Shown here: positions 39,418 to 46,963 of the stretch, one piece after another | Layout of the letters: each line of letters starts with the position of its first letter | How positions within the stretch are numbered: position 1 is the first letter of the stretch | From: HK1 sp965202735 | Lineage (GTDB): Bacteria > Pseudomonadota > Gammaproteobacteria > HK1 | NCBI GenBank assembly: GCA_965202735.1 | Contig: OZ241844.1 | Coordinates: 3,720,001 to 3,784,000 of the forward strand | Reading direction: 5' to 3' | Length of the DNA: 64,000 nt | Notes under the pieces: generated by a model | What the model saw: the letters and a program-made list of their open reading frames with translations, nothing else | Database searches by the model: none | Told to the model about the DNA's origin: nothing | Translations under genes and position numbers: made by a program

Positions 39418-40332
39418 GGTGAGCAGAATCGCCTTCTGCGCGTCGAGCCGGTTCTCCGCCTGAGCGTAGATGATGGAGCGCTCGCCCTCGGCCACATCGC
39501 CGGTGATCTCGTACCCGAGGTGCATCGGCATGTCGTGCATGACCCTGGCGCGGCTGTCCGCGAGGAGCTCCGCGTTGACCTGGTAGGGCAGCATCAGCGC
39601 GCAGCGCCGATCCTTCTCCTCGGCGAACGCGGGGTCGTTGAAGTACTCCATGTCGATCCAGGTGTCGGTGTAGACGTAGTCCGCGTCCGCGACCGCCTCC
39701 CTCGCATCGAGGGTCTCGGTCAGCAGGCCGAGCTCCAGCAGCCGCTCGCGGCTCCCGGCATCGACGACCGCCTCGTCGCGGATGGGGCAGACCAGGGTGA
39801 GCTCCACCCCCAGCGCGGCCGAGACCGACACCAGCGAGTTCACCACGTTGTTGTAGGCGCCGATGTAGGTCAGGCGCGCGCCGCGCGGGTCCCCGTCCCG
39901 GTCCTCGGCGATGGTCAGCATGTCCGCGAGCACCTGGCAGGGGTGGTAGAGGTTGCAGCACCCGTTGATCACCGGGACGGTGGCGCCCTCGACCATGTCG
40001 AGGAGGTCCGAATGGCTCTTCAGCCGGGCCATGAGGCAGGCGGAGTTGCGCGAGAGATATCGCGTCTCCGAGCGGATGTCGCTCAGGGTGAAGTTCGTGG
40101 TGCGCCAGTCGAGGTTGATCGCGTGACCGCCGAGCTCGGTCATGCCCGCTTCGAACGACACCCGGGTGCGGGTGGACGTCTTCTGGAAGATCATCACCAG
40201 GGTCCGGCCCTGCAGGTGGCCCTGGAACTCCCAGCGCTGGCGCTTCACCCGCCGGGCGAGCGCCAGCACTTCGCGGACCTCGCCGTCGTCCCATGACTTC
40301 CAGTCGACAAGGTGCTTCGGCGCGTCGGTCAT
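39409..40332 (-). CDS. Ornithine carbamoyltransferase-like enzyme with non-canonical active site
   Basis: A 307-residue aspartate/ornithine carbamoyltransferase-family protein. MIFQKTSTRTRVSFEAGM binds carbamoyl phosphate and NGCCNLYHPCQVLADMLTI is canonical. In ornithine enzymes DxWxSMG and HCLPxHRGEE then bind ornithine. Here they read YTDTWIDMEYFND and VMHDMPMHLGYEIT, so the Ser-Met-Gly and the catalytic Cys-Leu-Pro are replaced. The second substrate may differ from ornithine (inference), or this is a lineage-specific variant of ArgF. Start at MTDAPKHLVDW (40332). No other arginine genes are in the window. Confidence 0.8.
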   Translation of the reverse strand: MTDAPKHLVDWKSWDDGEVREVLALARRVKRQRWEFQGHLQGRTLVMIFQKTSTRTRVSFEAGMTELGGHAINLDWRTTNFTLSDIRSETRYLSRNSACLMARLKSHSDLLDMVEGATVPVINGCCNLYHPCQVLADMLTIAEDRDGDPRGARLTYIGAYNNVVNSLVSVSAALGVELTLVCPIRDEAVVDAGSRERLLELGLLTETLDAREAVADADYVYTDTWIDMEYFNDPAFAEEKDRRCALMLPYQVNAELLADSRARVMHDMPMHLGYEITGDVAEGERSIIYAQAENRLDAQKAILLTLV

Positions 40333-40439
40333 GCGTCCGGCTCCCTGAATGGCGCATCGGGTCGCGCACTGAATTCCGCATTGGGCTGCGCACCCTGGGT
40401 GGTGGCTCCCCGGCGCGTTCGCCGACGTTCGGTGCGCAT

Positions 40440-40556
40440 CGCGCGACGGCCGGAATGGTGCGTCCCCGCACGCAAGGAGCGTCAGTGCGGCACCCTGGCG
40501 ACGAGGCGGGCGGTCCAGGGTGCGTCCCCGCACGCAAAGAGTGCCAGCGTTGGCCG
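40440..40556. repeat. Imperfect tandem repeat upstream of the carbamoyltransferase
   Basis: GGTGCGTCCCCGCACGCAAG with GAGCGTCAG (about 40457) and GGTGCGTCCCCGCACGCAAA with GAGTGCCAG (about 40518). A further pair GCGCATCGGGTCGCGCACTG / CGCATTGGGCTGCGCACC lies closer to the start codon (about 40354-40392). Confidence 0.7.
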
Positions 40557-40618
40557 GCGAATCCAAACGTTCATGCGGGCCGCGGCGCCCACGACCACCG
40601 GCGCCGACGGTCGGCCGG

Positions 40619-42160
40619 TCATGGCGTACCGCACCGTCGGGTGAACCGCTCCCGCAGCACGCTCTTCTGCACCTTGCCCATCGCGTTGCGCGGAAGCTCG
40701 TCGGCGAAGAACACCCGCTTCGGAGCCTTGTAGCCCGCGAGCTCCCGCCTGAGCGCCTCGATCACCGACTGCTCCGTCGGCATGTCCGCGCCCGGCGCGC
40801 GCACCACCACCGCGGTGACCTGCTCGCCGAAGTCCGGGTGGGGCAGCCCGATCACCGCGGACTCCGCCACGCCGTCGATCCTGTCGATGAGCAGCTCGAC
40901 CTCCCTGGGGTAGACGTTGAATCCGCCGCTGATGACGAGGTCCTTGCCCCGGCCGACGATCGAGACGTAGCCGTCCTCGCTCACCCTCCCCAGATCGCCG
41001 GAGCGGAAGTACCCGTCGGCGGTGAACTCCTCGGCCGTCTTCTCCGGCATCCGCCAGTAGCCCGCGAAGACGTTCGGCCCCCTGAACTGGATCTCTCCGG
41101 CCTCGCCGGGTCCGGCCGGCACGCCGTTCTCGCCGCTCACCCGCAGATCGACTCCGGGCAGGGGCCGGCCGACGGTGCCGGCGCGGCGCTCGCCGTCGAG
41201 CGGGTTGGAGGTGCTCATGCCGCATTCGGTCATGCCGTAGCGCTCGAGGATGGCGTGGCCGGTCCGCGCGCGGAACTCCTCGAAGGTCTGCTCCAGCAGC
41301 GGCGCCGAGCCGGAGACGAACAGCCGGATGTTCGCGCACTGCGCCGCTCCGAACCCGGCCTGTGCGAGCAGGCGCACGTAGAAGGTGGGCACGCCCATGA
41401 ACACCGTCGCCCGTGGCAGCAGCCGGCCGGCCTCGGCCGCGTCGAACCGCGGGCGGAAGATCATCGGCGAGCCGTTGAGCAGCGACGTGTGGCAGGCCAC
41501 GAACAGCCCGTGGGTGTGGAAGAGGGGCAGCATGTGCAGGAGCACGTCGCCGGCGCGGAACCCCCACGCCGCGTGCAGCACCTCGGCGTTCGAGAACAGG
41601 TTGGCGTGGGTGAGCATCGCGCCCTTCGGCCTGCCGGTGGTGCCGGAGGTGTAGAGGAGTGCGGCGAGGTCGCCGGGCTCGCGCTCGACGGTGGGGAAGG
41701 CGTCGGGCATCGGACGGCTCGCCTCGATCAGGGTGCCGCCGCCCCCAGGGCCGTCCTCACCCGTGCCGAGGGTCAGCGGCTCGCCGATGCCGTGGCGCTC
41801 GCACAGCCCGGCGGCGCCGGCCGCGGACTCCGGCCGCGCCACCACCAGCCGGGGCTCGGCATCGCCGAGGAAGTAGTCCACCTCCCGCTCCGGATACGCG
41901 GGGTTGAGCGGCAGGTAGACCGCGCCCGCGCGCAGGCACGCGAGGTAGAGGACGAGCGCCCGCGGCGACTTCTCCACCTGGACCGCGACCCGGTCGCCGG
42001 GCGCCACCCCCCGCTCGCGCATCAGGCACGCGAAACGGGCGGACTCCGCCTCGACATCGGCGAACGTCCACACCGCGCCGTCCGGAGCCTCCAGGCAGGT
42101 CGACGAGCGGTCCGCGGGGAAATGCGCTTCGAGGAGGGCGTAGAGGTTGGCGTTCGTCAT
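40619..42160 (-). CDS. matB: Malonyl-CoA synthetase (AMP-forming)
   Basis: A 513-residue ANL-family ligase. MTNANLYALLEAHFP is the typical MatB/RhiB-like N-terminus. LLYTSGTTGRPKGAMLTHAN is the ATP-binding A3 motif. PLFHTHGLFVA, ERYGMTECGM, GYFRSGDLG and GRGKDLVISGGFNVYPREVE follow, and the C-terminal lysine lies in RNAMGKVQK. MatB activates malonate (and methylmalonate) to the CoA ester; this assignment rests on overall pattern, and another short dicarboxylate or acyl substrate is possible. It starts at 42160. No malonyl-CoA decarboxylase is adjacent. The next 390 bases hold a MITE and no gene. Confidence 0.85.
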   Translation of the reverse strand: MTNANLYALLEAHFPADRSSTCLEAPDGAVWTFADVEAESARFACLMRERGVAPGDRVAVQVEKSPRALVLYLACLRAGAVYLPLNPAYPEREVDYFLGDAEPRLVVARPESAAGAAGLCERHGIGEPLTLGTGEDGPGGGGTLIEASRPMPDAFPTVEREPGDLAALLYTSGTTGRPKGAMLTHANLFSNAEVLHAAWGFRAGDVLLHMLPLFHTHGLFVACHTSLLNGSPMIFRPRFDAAEAGRLLPRATVFMGVPTFYVRLLAQAGFGAAQCANIRLFVSGSAPLLEQTFEEFRARTGHAILERYGMTECGMSTSNPLDGERRAGTVGRPLPGVDLRVSGENGVPAGPGEAGEIQFRGPNVFAGYWRMPEKTAEEFTADGYFRSGDLGRVSEDGYVSIVGRGKDLVISGGFNVYPREVELLIDRIDGVAESAVIGLPHPDFGEQVTAVVVRAPGADMPTEQSVIEALRRELAGYKAPKRVFFADELPRNAMGKVQKSVLRERFTRRCGTP

Positions 42161-42336
42161 CTGGCGCGACAGGCTCGGGCGTTGCTCCGCGTTCGGGAGC
42201 GGGCGTTGCTCCCGCGGTCGAGTGCACGTGTGCGGGCCGGCACGGCCGCCGCTCCCGCTCCGCACGCGTGCCTCGACCGGACGGCGATCATGCGCCACGT
42301 CGCGCACGCCCCTCAAGCGCGGCGCGGCGCCATCAG

Positions 42337-42433
42337 CAATGCCCGCCAGCGCCCGGAGAGGCCGTACCGTGGTGGAATTGTGGTGCGGCTTCGACCTTCA
42401 GGGCGTCGAGTCGGAGGGATTTCGGGGGCCTGT
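42337..42433 (+). repeat. MITE-like repeat family I, copy 6 (right end lost)
   Basis: Begins AATGCCCGCCAGCGCCCGGA and carries CGACCTTCAGGGCGTCGAGT, but stops after GGGGGCCTGT without the terminal TTGGCGGGAAT. Confidence 0.78.
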
Positions 42434-42900
42434 AGTGCGCGACGACTCCAGCCACTGAGACCGGCGCTGCGGGTCCCCACGTTTCCACCGCCGAGCAGCG
42501 CTCTTCGTGACGGCACAACGGGCGAGAGAAGTGGGCGCCGCAGGGGCAGGTTATTCCCGCTTGGCGCTGAACGCCCCGGCGATGCCGTTGTTGTCGATCA
42601 CACCGCCAGCTTCTTCATGGTTCCGTCCGTAGAATCGCCCGTCGATACCGGCTGCGCGAAATGCGCCACGGCTCATGCGGAGGCCGCGCCACCGCATGTC
42701 GGGATGTGTGCGGCCGGTCTGCCGTTCGGCGATCCCGGTGATGTCCACATCGACACTGCTTGCCTGGAAGTTGACGGTCAACATGGTGTCGCCGATCAGG
42801 GGACGACCGAGTGCGCGCCCGGTATAGGCGTTGCCAGAATCGGATCATCAGAGTTCACAGTAACCCCGGCGATCGTGTTCTTGACTATTTCGCTGGCAGC

Positions 42901-44501
42901 GGGTGTAGATCTAGAACTGACACGAGCTAATACTCCTAAATGATCGAATTCTAAAGATTTGTGGAAAACGCCAGACGAAGAAGAACCCGTCTCCGGTGAC
43001 ACTTTGTCACCGCAGGCAAGCTCAGAGGGGAAGACGGGGCAGTGATCCTCTGCAACAATGCTGTGCGCGAAATCCCAACACTGTGGAGGGCTGCCCCAAT
43101 GGAAGTATCCCATACGCCGACCGACAAACCCACTCCCCAAGATGTCTGGAGCGTGCTCGAAGCACTCCCCCGGCGCGTGAGTGCGCTGCTGAAGAAGTAC
43201 GAATCGTCCGACACGCATTCGTTCGAGAACTTCGAGCGCGAGCTCCACGCCCTGTTCGCCCGCACCGAGTGCGCGGTCACCGAACAGGCGCTCGCCCGAC
43301 ACGACGTGGACCTGCCGTTCGTGCTCATCGACGGCGAGGTCCATCGCCGGGCGTGTCGCAGTGCCCAGACCTACCTCACCACCGCCGGCCCGGTGTCGGT
43401 GACCCGCACGCTGTACCGGGCGCGGCGCGGGGCGCGGGCAGTGGCGGCGCTGGAGCGCCGGGTGGGCATCGTCGAGGGGTACTGGACGCCGCTCGCGGCG
43501 CGCCACGGTGCGCTGCTGGTCTCGCATCTGACCCCGCGAGACGCCGAGCAGGTGCTGGCCACCCTCGGGCCGATGCAGCCGTCGAAGAGCAGCCTCGACC
43601 GGCTGCCCAAGGCGCTGTCGGCGCGCTGGGAGGCGCAGCGCGAGACGTTCGAGACCACGGTGCGCGAGGCCAGCGTCGCGGTGCCGGAGGCGGCCCGTGC
43701 GGTGGTGGTCTCGCTCGACGGGGTGATGGCGCCGATGCGCGGCGGATACCGCGAGGCGGGCTGTGCCACGGTCTCGCTGGTCGATGCCCAGGGCGAGCGG
43801 CTGTACAGCGTGCGCATGGGCCGGATGCCGCAGCCGCGCAAGGCGAGCCTCAAGGCGATGGTTGCCGCCGAGGTCGCGGCGGTGCGCGCCCCGCGCCCGG
43901 ACCTCACCGTGGTCAAGCTCGCCGACGGGGCGAAGGACAACTGGACGTTCCTCTCCGGTGCGCTGCCCGAGGGCGTCGAACTCATCGACTTCTACCACGC
44001 CGTCGAGCAGCTCAGCGACGCCTTCGACGCCGCCTACGGCACCGCCTCGCCCAAGGCGGCGACGCAGCTCAACACCTATCGCCACCGGCTGCGTCATGAG
44101 CCCGCCGGGGTCGAGCGGGTCATCCGCGCGCTGGTGCATCTGCGCACGAGATATCCCGACGAGGAGCGCATCGCACAGGTGCTCGGCTACTTCCGCGGCA
44201 ATCGCCACCGCATGGGCTACGCCGAGGCCAAGGCGCGGGGCCTGCCCATCGGCTCCGGGGTCGTCGAGGCGGCCTGCAAGACCTTGGTCACCGAACGGCT
44301 CAAGCGCTCCGGGATGCGCTGGGGCCTGCCCGGCGGGCAAGCCATTCTCACCCTGCGCTCGCTCGTGCAGAGCCAACGATTCGACCATGCATGGCCTGTG
44401 CTCGCGGAAACGTATCGAGCCGACGTGGCTTGTCCTGACAATGTCGTACCCCTTCGACGGACATACCTTCATTGATACTGATCAGTTCCGGGGGCACACC
44501 C
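42901..44501 (+). mobile_element. ISKra4-family insertion sequence, copy 2 (1601 bp)
   Basis: Begins GGGTGTAGATCTAG and ends GGGGCACACCC. It has the same length and the same encoded protein as copy 1 but is inverted relative to it. The flanks CTGGCAGC and ATGGCAGC match at 7 of 8 positions, a nearly intact target duplication. Confidence 0.92.
43099..44475 (+). CDS. ISKra4-family transposase, copy 2
   Basis: A 458-residue DDE transposase with the same residues as copy 1: VVVSLDGVMAP, VELIDFYHAVEQL and GSGVVEAACKTL supply the catalytic acids. The start ATG 43099 has TGGAGGG 9 nt upstream. The two identical copies imply recent transposition within this genome. It is inserted in the TbpB-like remnant, with an IS5 scar immediately beyond its 3' side. 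Confidence 0.9.
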   Translation: MEVSHTPTDKPTPQDVWSVLEALPRRVSALLKKYESSDTHSFENFERELHALFARTECAVTEQALARHDVDLPFVLIDGEVHRRACRSAQTYLTTAGPVSVTRTLYRARRGARAVAALERRVGIVEGYWTPLAARHGALLVSHLTPRDAEQVLATLGPMQPSKSSLDRLPKALSARWEAQRETFETTVREASVAVPEAARAVVVSLDGVMAPMRGGYREAGCATVSLVDAQGERLYSVRMGRMPQPRKASLKAMVAAEVAAVRAPRPDLTVVKLADGAKDNWTFLSGALPEGVELIDFYHAVEQLSDAFDAAYGTASPKAATQLNTYRHRLRHEPAGVERVIRALVHLRTRYPDEERIAQVLGYFRGNRHRMGYAEAKARGLPIGSGVVEAACKTLVTERLKRSGMRWGLPGGQAILTLRSLVQSQRFDHAWPVLAETYRADVACPDNVVPLRRTYLH

Positions 44502-44557
44502 ATGGCAGCGGCACAACCGGGGAAGCTGCTGTGCGCCACGGCCGGGAGTCGGTATTA

Positions 44558-44770
44558 GGTCCTGTCAGCACAATTTCTGACAGACTCTGAGGTCCTTTTT
44601 CTGGTGATGGACAAGGCCCGCGAGGGCGACGAGACCCGCGCGCTCGTAGCGGACCTGGGGCTTGAGCCGGTGGTGCCGCCGAAGGCGAATCGGGTTTCGC
44701 CATGGGACGATGACCGGGAGCTGTACAGGAAGCGCAACGAGGTCGCGAGCGTTTGTCCTGGCGGCTGAAT
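44558..44770 (+). mobile_element. Internally deleted IS5-family remnant
   Basis: GGTCCTGTCAGCACAATTTC resembles the left end of the IS at 8688. The sequence then jumps to the part encoding VMDKAREGDETRALVADLGL and ELYRKRNEV, and ends in frame-broken DNA near 44770. The first two-thirds of the transposase and the right end are missing. Confidence 0.8.
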
Positions 44771-44845
44771 CATCACGATCCGGCATCACCCTGAACTCGC
44801 TCCGTCGACCACGACCCGGAGTGTCCGCTTGCCTCCGGCGGGCGG

Positions 44846-45274
44846 TCAGGCGACCTTCGCAACCGAGGTCACGAGGCGGTATCCAAGCTGCTCCAGCGCC
44901 AGCTCGACCTGACCGATGTGCGAGCGATGATCGAGGTCGAGCAGTCTGCGCACGGTGATCTCGGTGACGCCAAGATTGCGCGCCAGGGCGACCTTCGTCA
45001 TGCCGCGTTCGAGCATTGCGTTGTGGAGTGCGACCTTGGCCGTCACGAGCGGCGACAGCGTGACCGCGGGCTGCCCCGGACCTGGTTGGCTCGGGGTCGG
45101 GACCCGTTCGCGGTCGGCAATACGGCCACCGAGGGCGACGACGAGGGCGTCCTCGGCTTCATGTATGGCGTGCTCGGCATCCTCCCCGAAGGTGATGGCT
45201 TCGGGCACGTCGATCACCCGCGCGATGACCTGATGCTCCGACGGAACCAGATCGAGGGGATAGAGAAATTGCAT
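44846..45274 (-). CDS. hicB: HicB-family antitoxin
   Basis: A 142-residue protein with an N-terminal partial RNase-H-like HicB fold (MQFLYPLDLVPSEHQVIARV, then DAEHAIHEAEDALVVALGG). A C-terminal XRE-type HTH follows (MLERGMTKVALARNLGVTEI, then TVRRLLDLDHRSHIGQVELA). HicB binds HicA toxin and represses the operon. It lies 11 bp downstream of hicA on the same strand, the usual order. The length is typical for the HTH-bearing subtype. Intact. Confidence 0.88.
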   Translation of the reverse strand: MQFLYPLDLVPSEHQVIARVIDVPEAITFGEDAEHAIHEAEDALVVALGGRIADRERVPTPSQPGPGQPAVTLSPLVTAKVALHNAMLERGMTKVALARNLGVTEITVRRLLDLDHRSHIGQVELALEQLGYRLVTSVAKVA

Positions 45275-45285
45275 GCCGGTCGTTC

Positions 45286-45483
45286 CTACAGGTCCTCGGG
45301 ATCGATGCCGAGCTGGCCGCAGACCAGCTTGACGTAGCTGTTGTCGAGATCCTTCGATCCGTGCATCTTGACGATTGACTTGCGGCCTCCGTATCGCACG
45401 TAGACATGTCCGCCTTTGCCGCGGCCCGCGTCCACCGTGGCGCCTCGCGCTCGAAGTTTCCTGAGAAACTGGCGAGCTTTCAT
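45286..45483 (-). CDS. hicA: HicA-family mRNA interferase toxin
   Basis: A 65-residue double-stranded-RNA-binding-like toxin: MKARQFLRKLRARGATVDAG, RGKGGHVYVRYGGRKSIVKM, then a short C-terminal helix LVCGQLGIDPEDL. The conserved GKGxH with the catalytic His is present. HicA cleaves mRNAs; the partner HicB follows after 11 bp. Start at ATG 45483. The 242 bases upstream, to the next gene, show no other frame worth keeping and should contain the operon promoter. Confidence 0.88.
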   Translation of the reverse strand: MKARQFLRKLRARGATVDAGRGKGGHVYVRYGGRKSIVKMHGSKDLDNSYVKLVCGQLGIDPEDL

Positions 45484-45725
45484 GGCGCCCAATCGTCGAA
45501 CAGATATGCGTGGTTCGTCAACCACAGGGATTTCACCATGAGCGTTTGGCGAAGGATGTGGAGGCGGTCGGCGTCCGTGCGCGGCGAGGGGCGCCGGGGT
45601 CGTGGACGGGGCTGGCCGGAAACCCCGCACTTTCGTCCGGCTTGCGGCGCCCGGAACATCCGCGGCGATCGGGGCGGCCCGGCGTCGGCGGTGATCCGCC
45701 TCCGTCTCGCATCGGGGACGACGCC

Positions 45726-46508
45726 TCATCGCGCACCGGCCGGAGCGAGGCCGAAGTACTCGCCGATCGTGATGCGTCTCCGCCCCGCCGCGGTGTCGAG
45801 AGCGAGCGCCCCCTGCGCGTCGACATCGGCGGTCCGGCCTTCGACCGGCCCGCCGATCAGCCGGACCTCCGTGTCCGCGCCGAGCCGGTCGGCGCGGATG
45901 CGCCAGGCGCGGCGTATCGGCTCGAAGCCTTCGTCGGCCCAGCGGCTCGACCAGGCGAGGAAGTGGCTCGCGTATGCCTCGAGGACATCGCCGGCGGTGA
46001 CCTCGGGCGCGCCGCTCGCGTGGATGGAGTTGTACTCCTCCGGCTCGGGCTGCGGCGGGTGCATCGCGACGTTGACGCTGGCCCCGAGCACGAGGGCCGG
46101 ATAGGGATCGCGCGCCGGGTCGGTGGCCGCGACGTCGAGACGCGCCGCGAGGAGGCCGTTGACGAGCAGCCGGTTCGGCCACAGGAAGCGCAGCCCGGTC
46201 ATCGGCGAGACCATCTCCGCCATCGCGCCGCCGACCGCCAGGGCGTGGACATAGGCGAGCTGCCAGGACTCCTCGTTCGGGTAGTCGGGCTCGATGATCA
46301 GCGCGCAGTGCAGGTTGCCGTCGTACCCGATCCACGTCCCGCCGCGCCGGGTGCGCGCGCTCGTCTGCTCCCGGGCCCAGACCAGGGTGCCTTCGCCGGC
46401 CCCCTCCGCGGCCCTCGCCAGCGCGGCCTCCACGACGCTGCCGGCGCGCTCCAGCGCGACGAGCTCGAACTGCGGAGGGAGGCGGGGTGGTTTCTCGCTG
46501 GTGGGCAT
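45726..46508 (-). CDS. Biotin/lipoate-protein-ligase-family protein (DUF4444-like)
   Basis: A 260-residue protein with a BirA/LplA-like core: LVALERAGSVVEAALARAAE, GTLVWAREQTSARTRRGGTW, HCALIIEPDYP, and LRFLWPNRLLVNGLLAARLD matching the xxWPNDL motif of biotin ligases with Arg in place of Asp. The C-terminal part (ADTEVRLIGGPVEGRTADVD) resembles the SH3-like end. It probably attaches biotin or a related cofactor to a carrier protein, but the Asp-to-Arg change makes the exact substrate unsure. Start at MPTSEKPPRL. It stands alone; 46509-46928 upstream contains only a duplicated sequence. Confidence 0.65.
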   Translation of the reverse strand: MPTSEKPPRLPPQFELVALERAGSVVEAALARAAEGAGEGTLVWAREQTSARTRRGGTWIGYDGNLHCALIIEPDYPNEESWQLAYVHALAVGGAMAEMVSPMTGLRFLWPNRLLVNGLLAARLDVAATDPARDPYPALVLGASVNVAMHPPQPEPEEYNSIHASGAPEVTAGDVLEAYASHFLAWSSRWADEGFEPIRRAWRIRADRLGADTEVRLIGGPVEGRTADVDAQGALALDTAAGRRRITIGEYFGLAPAGAR

Positions 46509-46856
46509 GGTGTCTTCCGGTATACCACGCAACGCGTCTCCCGGACGGCTCTGCGTGGCGAGTTCCATCGCGTGCGCCGGGCTCTCCCGGGCTCCCTGCC
46601 TCGTTCGCCCCCGACCGTTTGGCTCCCGGCGCCTCCGCACGGCATGCAATGTGCCGTTCGCCGTCCCGTTCGAAGCTGGCGGTGTCAGGTATCGCCGGCG
46701 AAACGAACCTCCCCCGGCGTTCCTGACGCTCGATCGCCTCGCCGCGCGTACCGGCGCGTACCGGTGAACTATGCCGGCTCGGGAAAGCCGGATACAGTCC
46801 CGGGCGCTCCCCGCTCCGGCGCGATCCGGCCGTCATCGATTCGGCGCAGACCCTCC

Positions 46857-46963
46857 ATGTCACTCGGCATACCGCACACGCGCTTCCGGGCCTGCGCTGC
46901 TCCTTGCCGACGGAGACCGGCTGGGGCCATGTCGGTCGACGTACCGCACATGCGCCTCCGGGC
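46857..46963 (+). repeat. Duplication of the secreted-protease start region
   Basis: ATGTCACTCGGCATACCGCA + CACGCGCTTCCGGGCC (about 46857) recurs as ATGTCGGTCGACGTACCGCA + CATGCGCCTCCGGGCC (46929). Only the second copy leads into the long gene. The first ATG runs into a different frame. Confidence 0.85.

Larger units (their letters stand above)
42551..44539 (-). pseudogene. TbpB-like lipoprotein remnant, split by ISKra4 copy 2 and frameshifted
   Basis: The minus strand ends with GIDGRFYGRNHEEAGGVIDN and NGIAGAFSAKRE, the same barrel terminus as the lipoproteins at 3785 and 9960. Upstream, GRALGRPLIGDTMLTVNFQA is in frame, but AASEIVKNTIAGVTVNSDDP lies in another frame, so at least one frameshift occurred near 42835. 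Removing the IS (42901-44501) and one target copy joins this to MAHSSFPGCAAA on the far side (GTG at 44539). Only a piece of the gene remains. Non-functional. Confidence 0.7.

Noticed and set aside
42796..44472. A 558-codon minus-strand frame across the second ISKra4 copy (and its equivalent across copy 1)
   Set aside because: It is the antisense shadow of the transposase joined to flanking DNA. The composition is Arg/His/Leu-rich, and it lacks family motifs.
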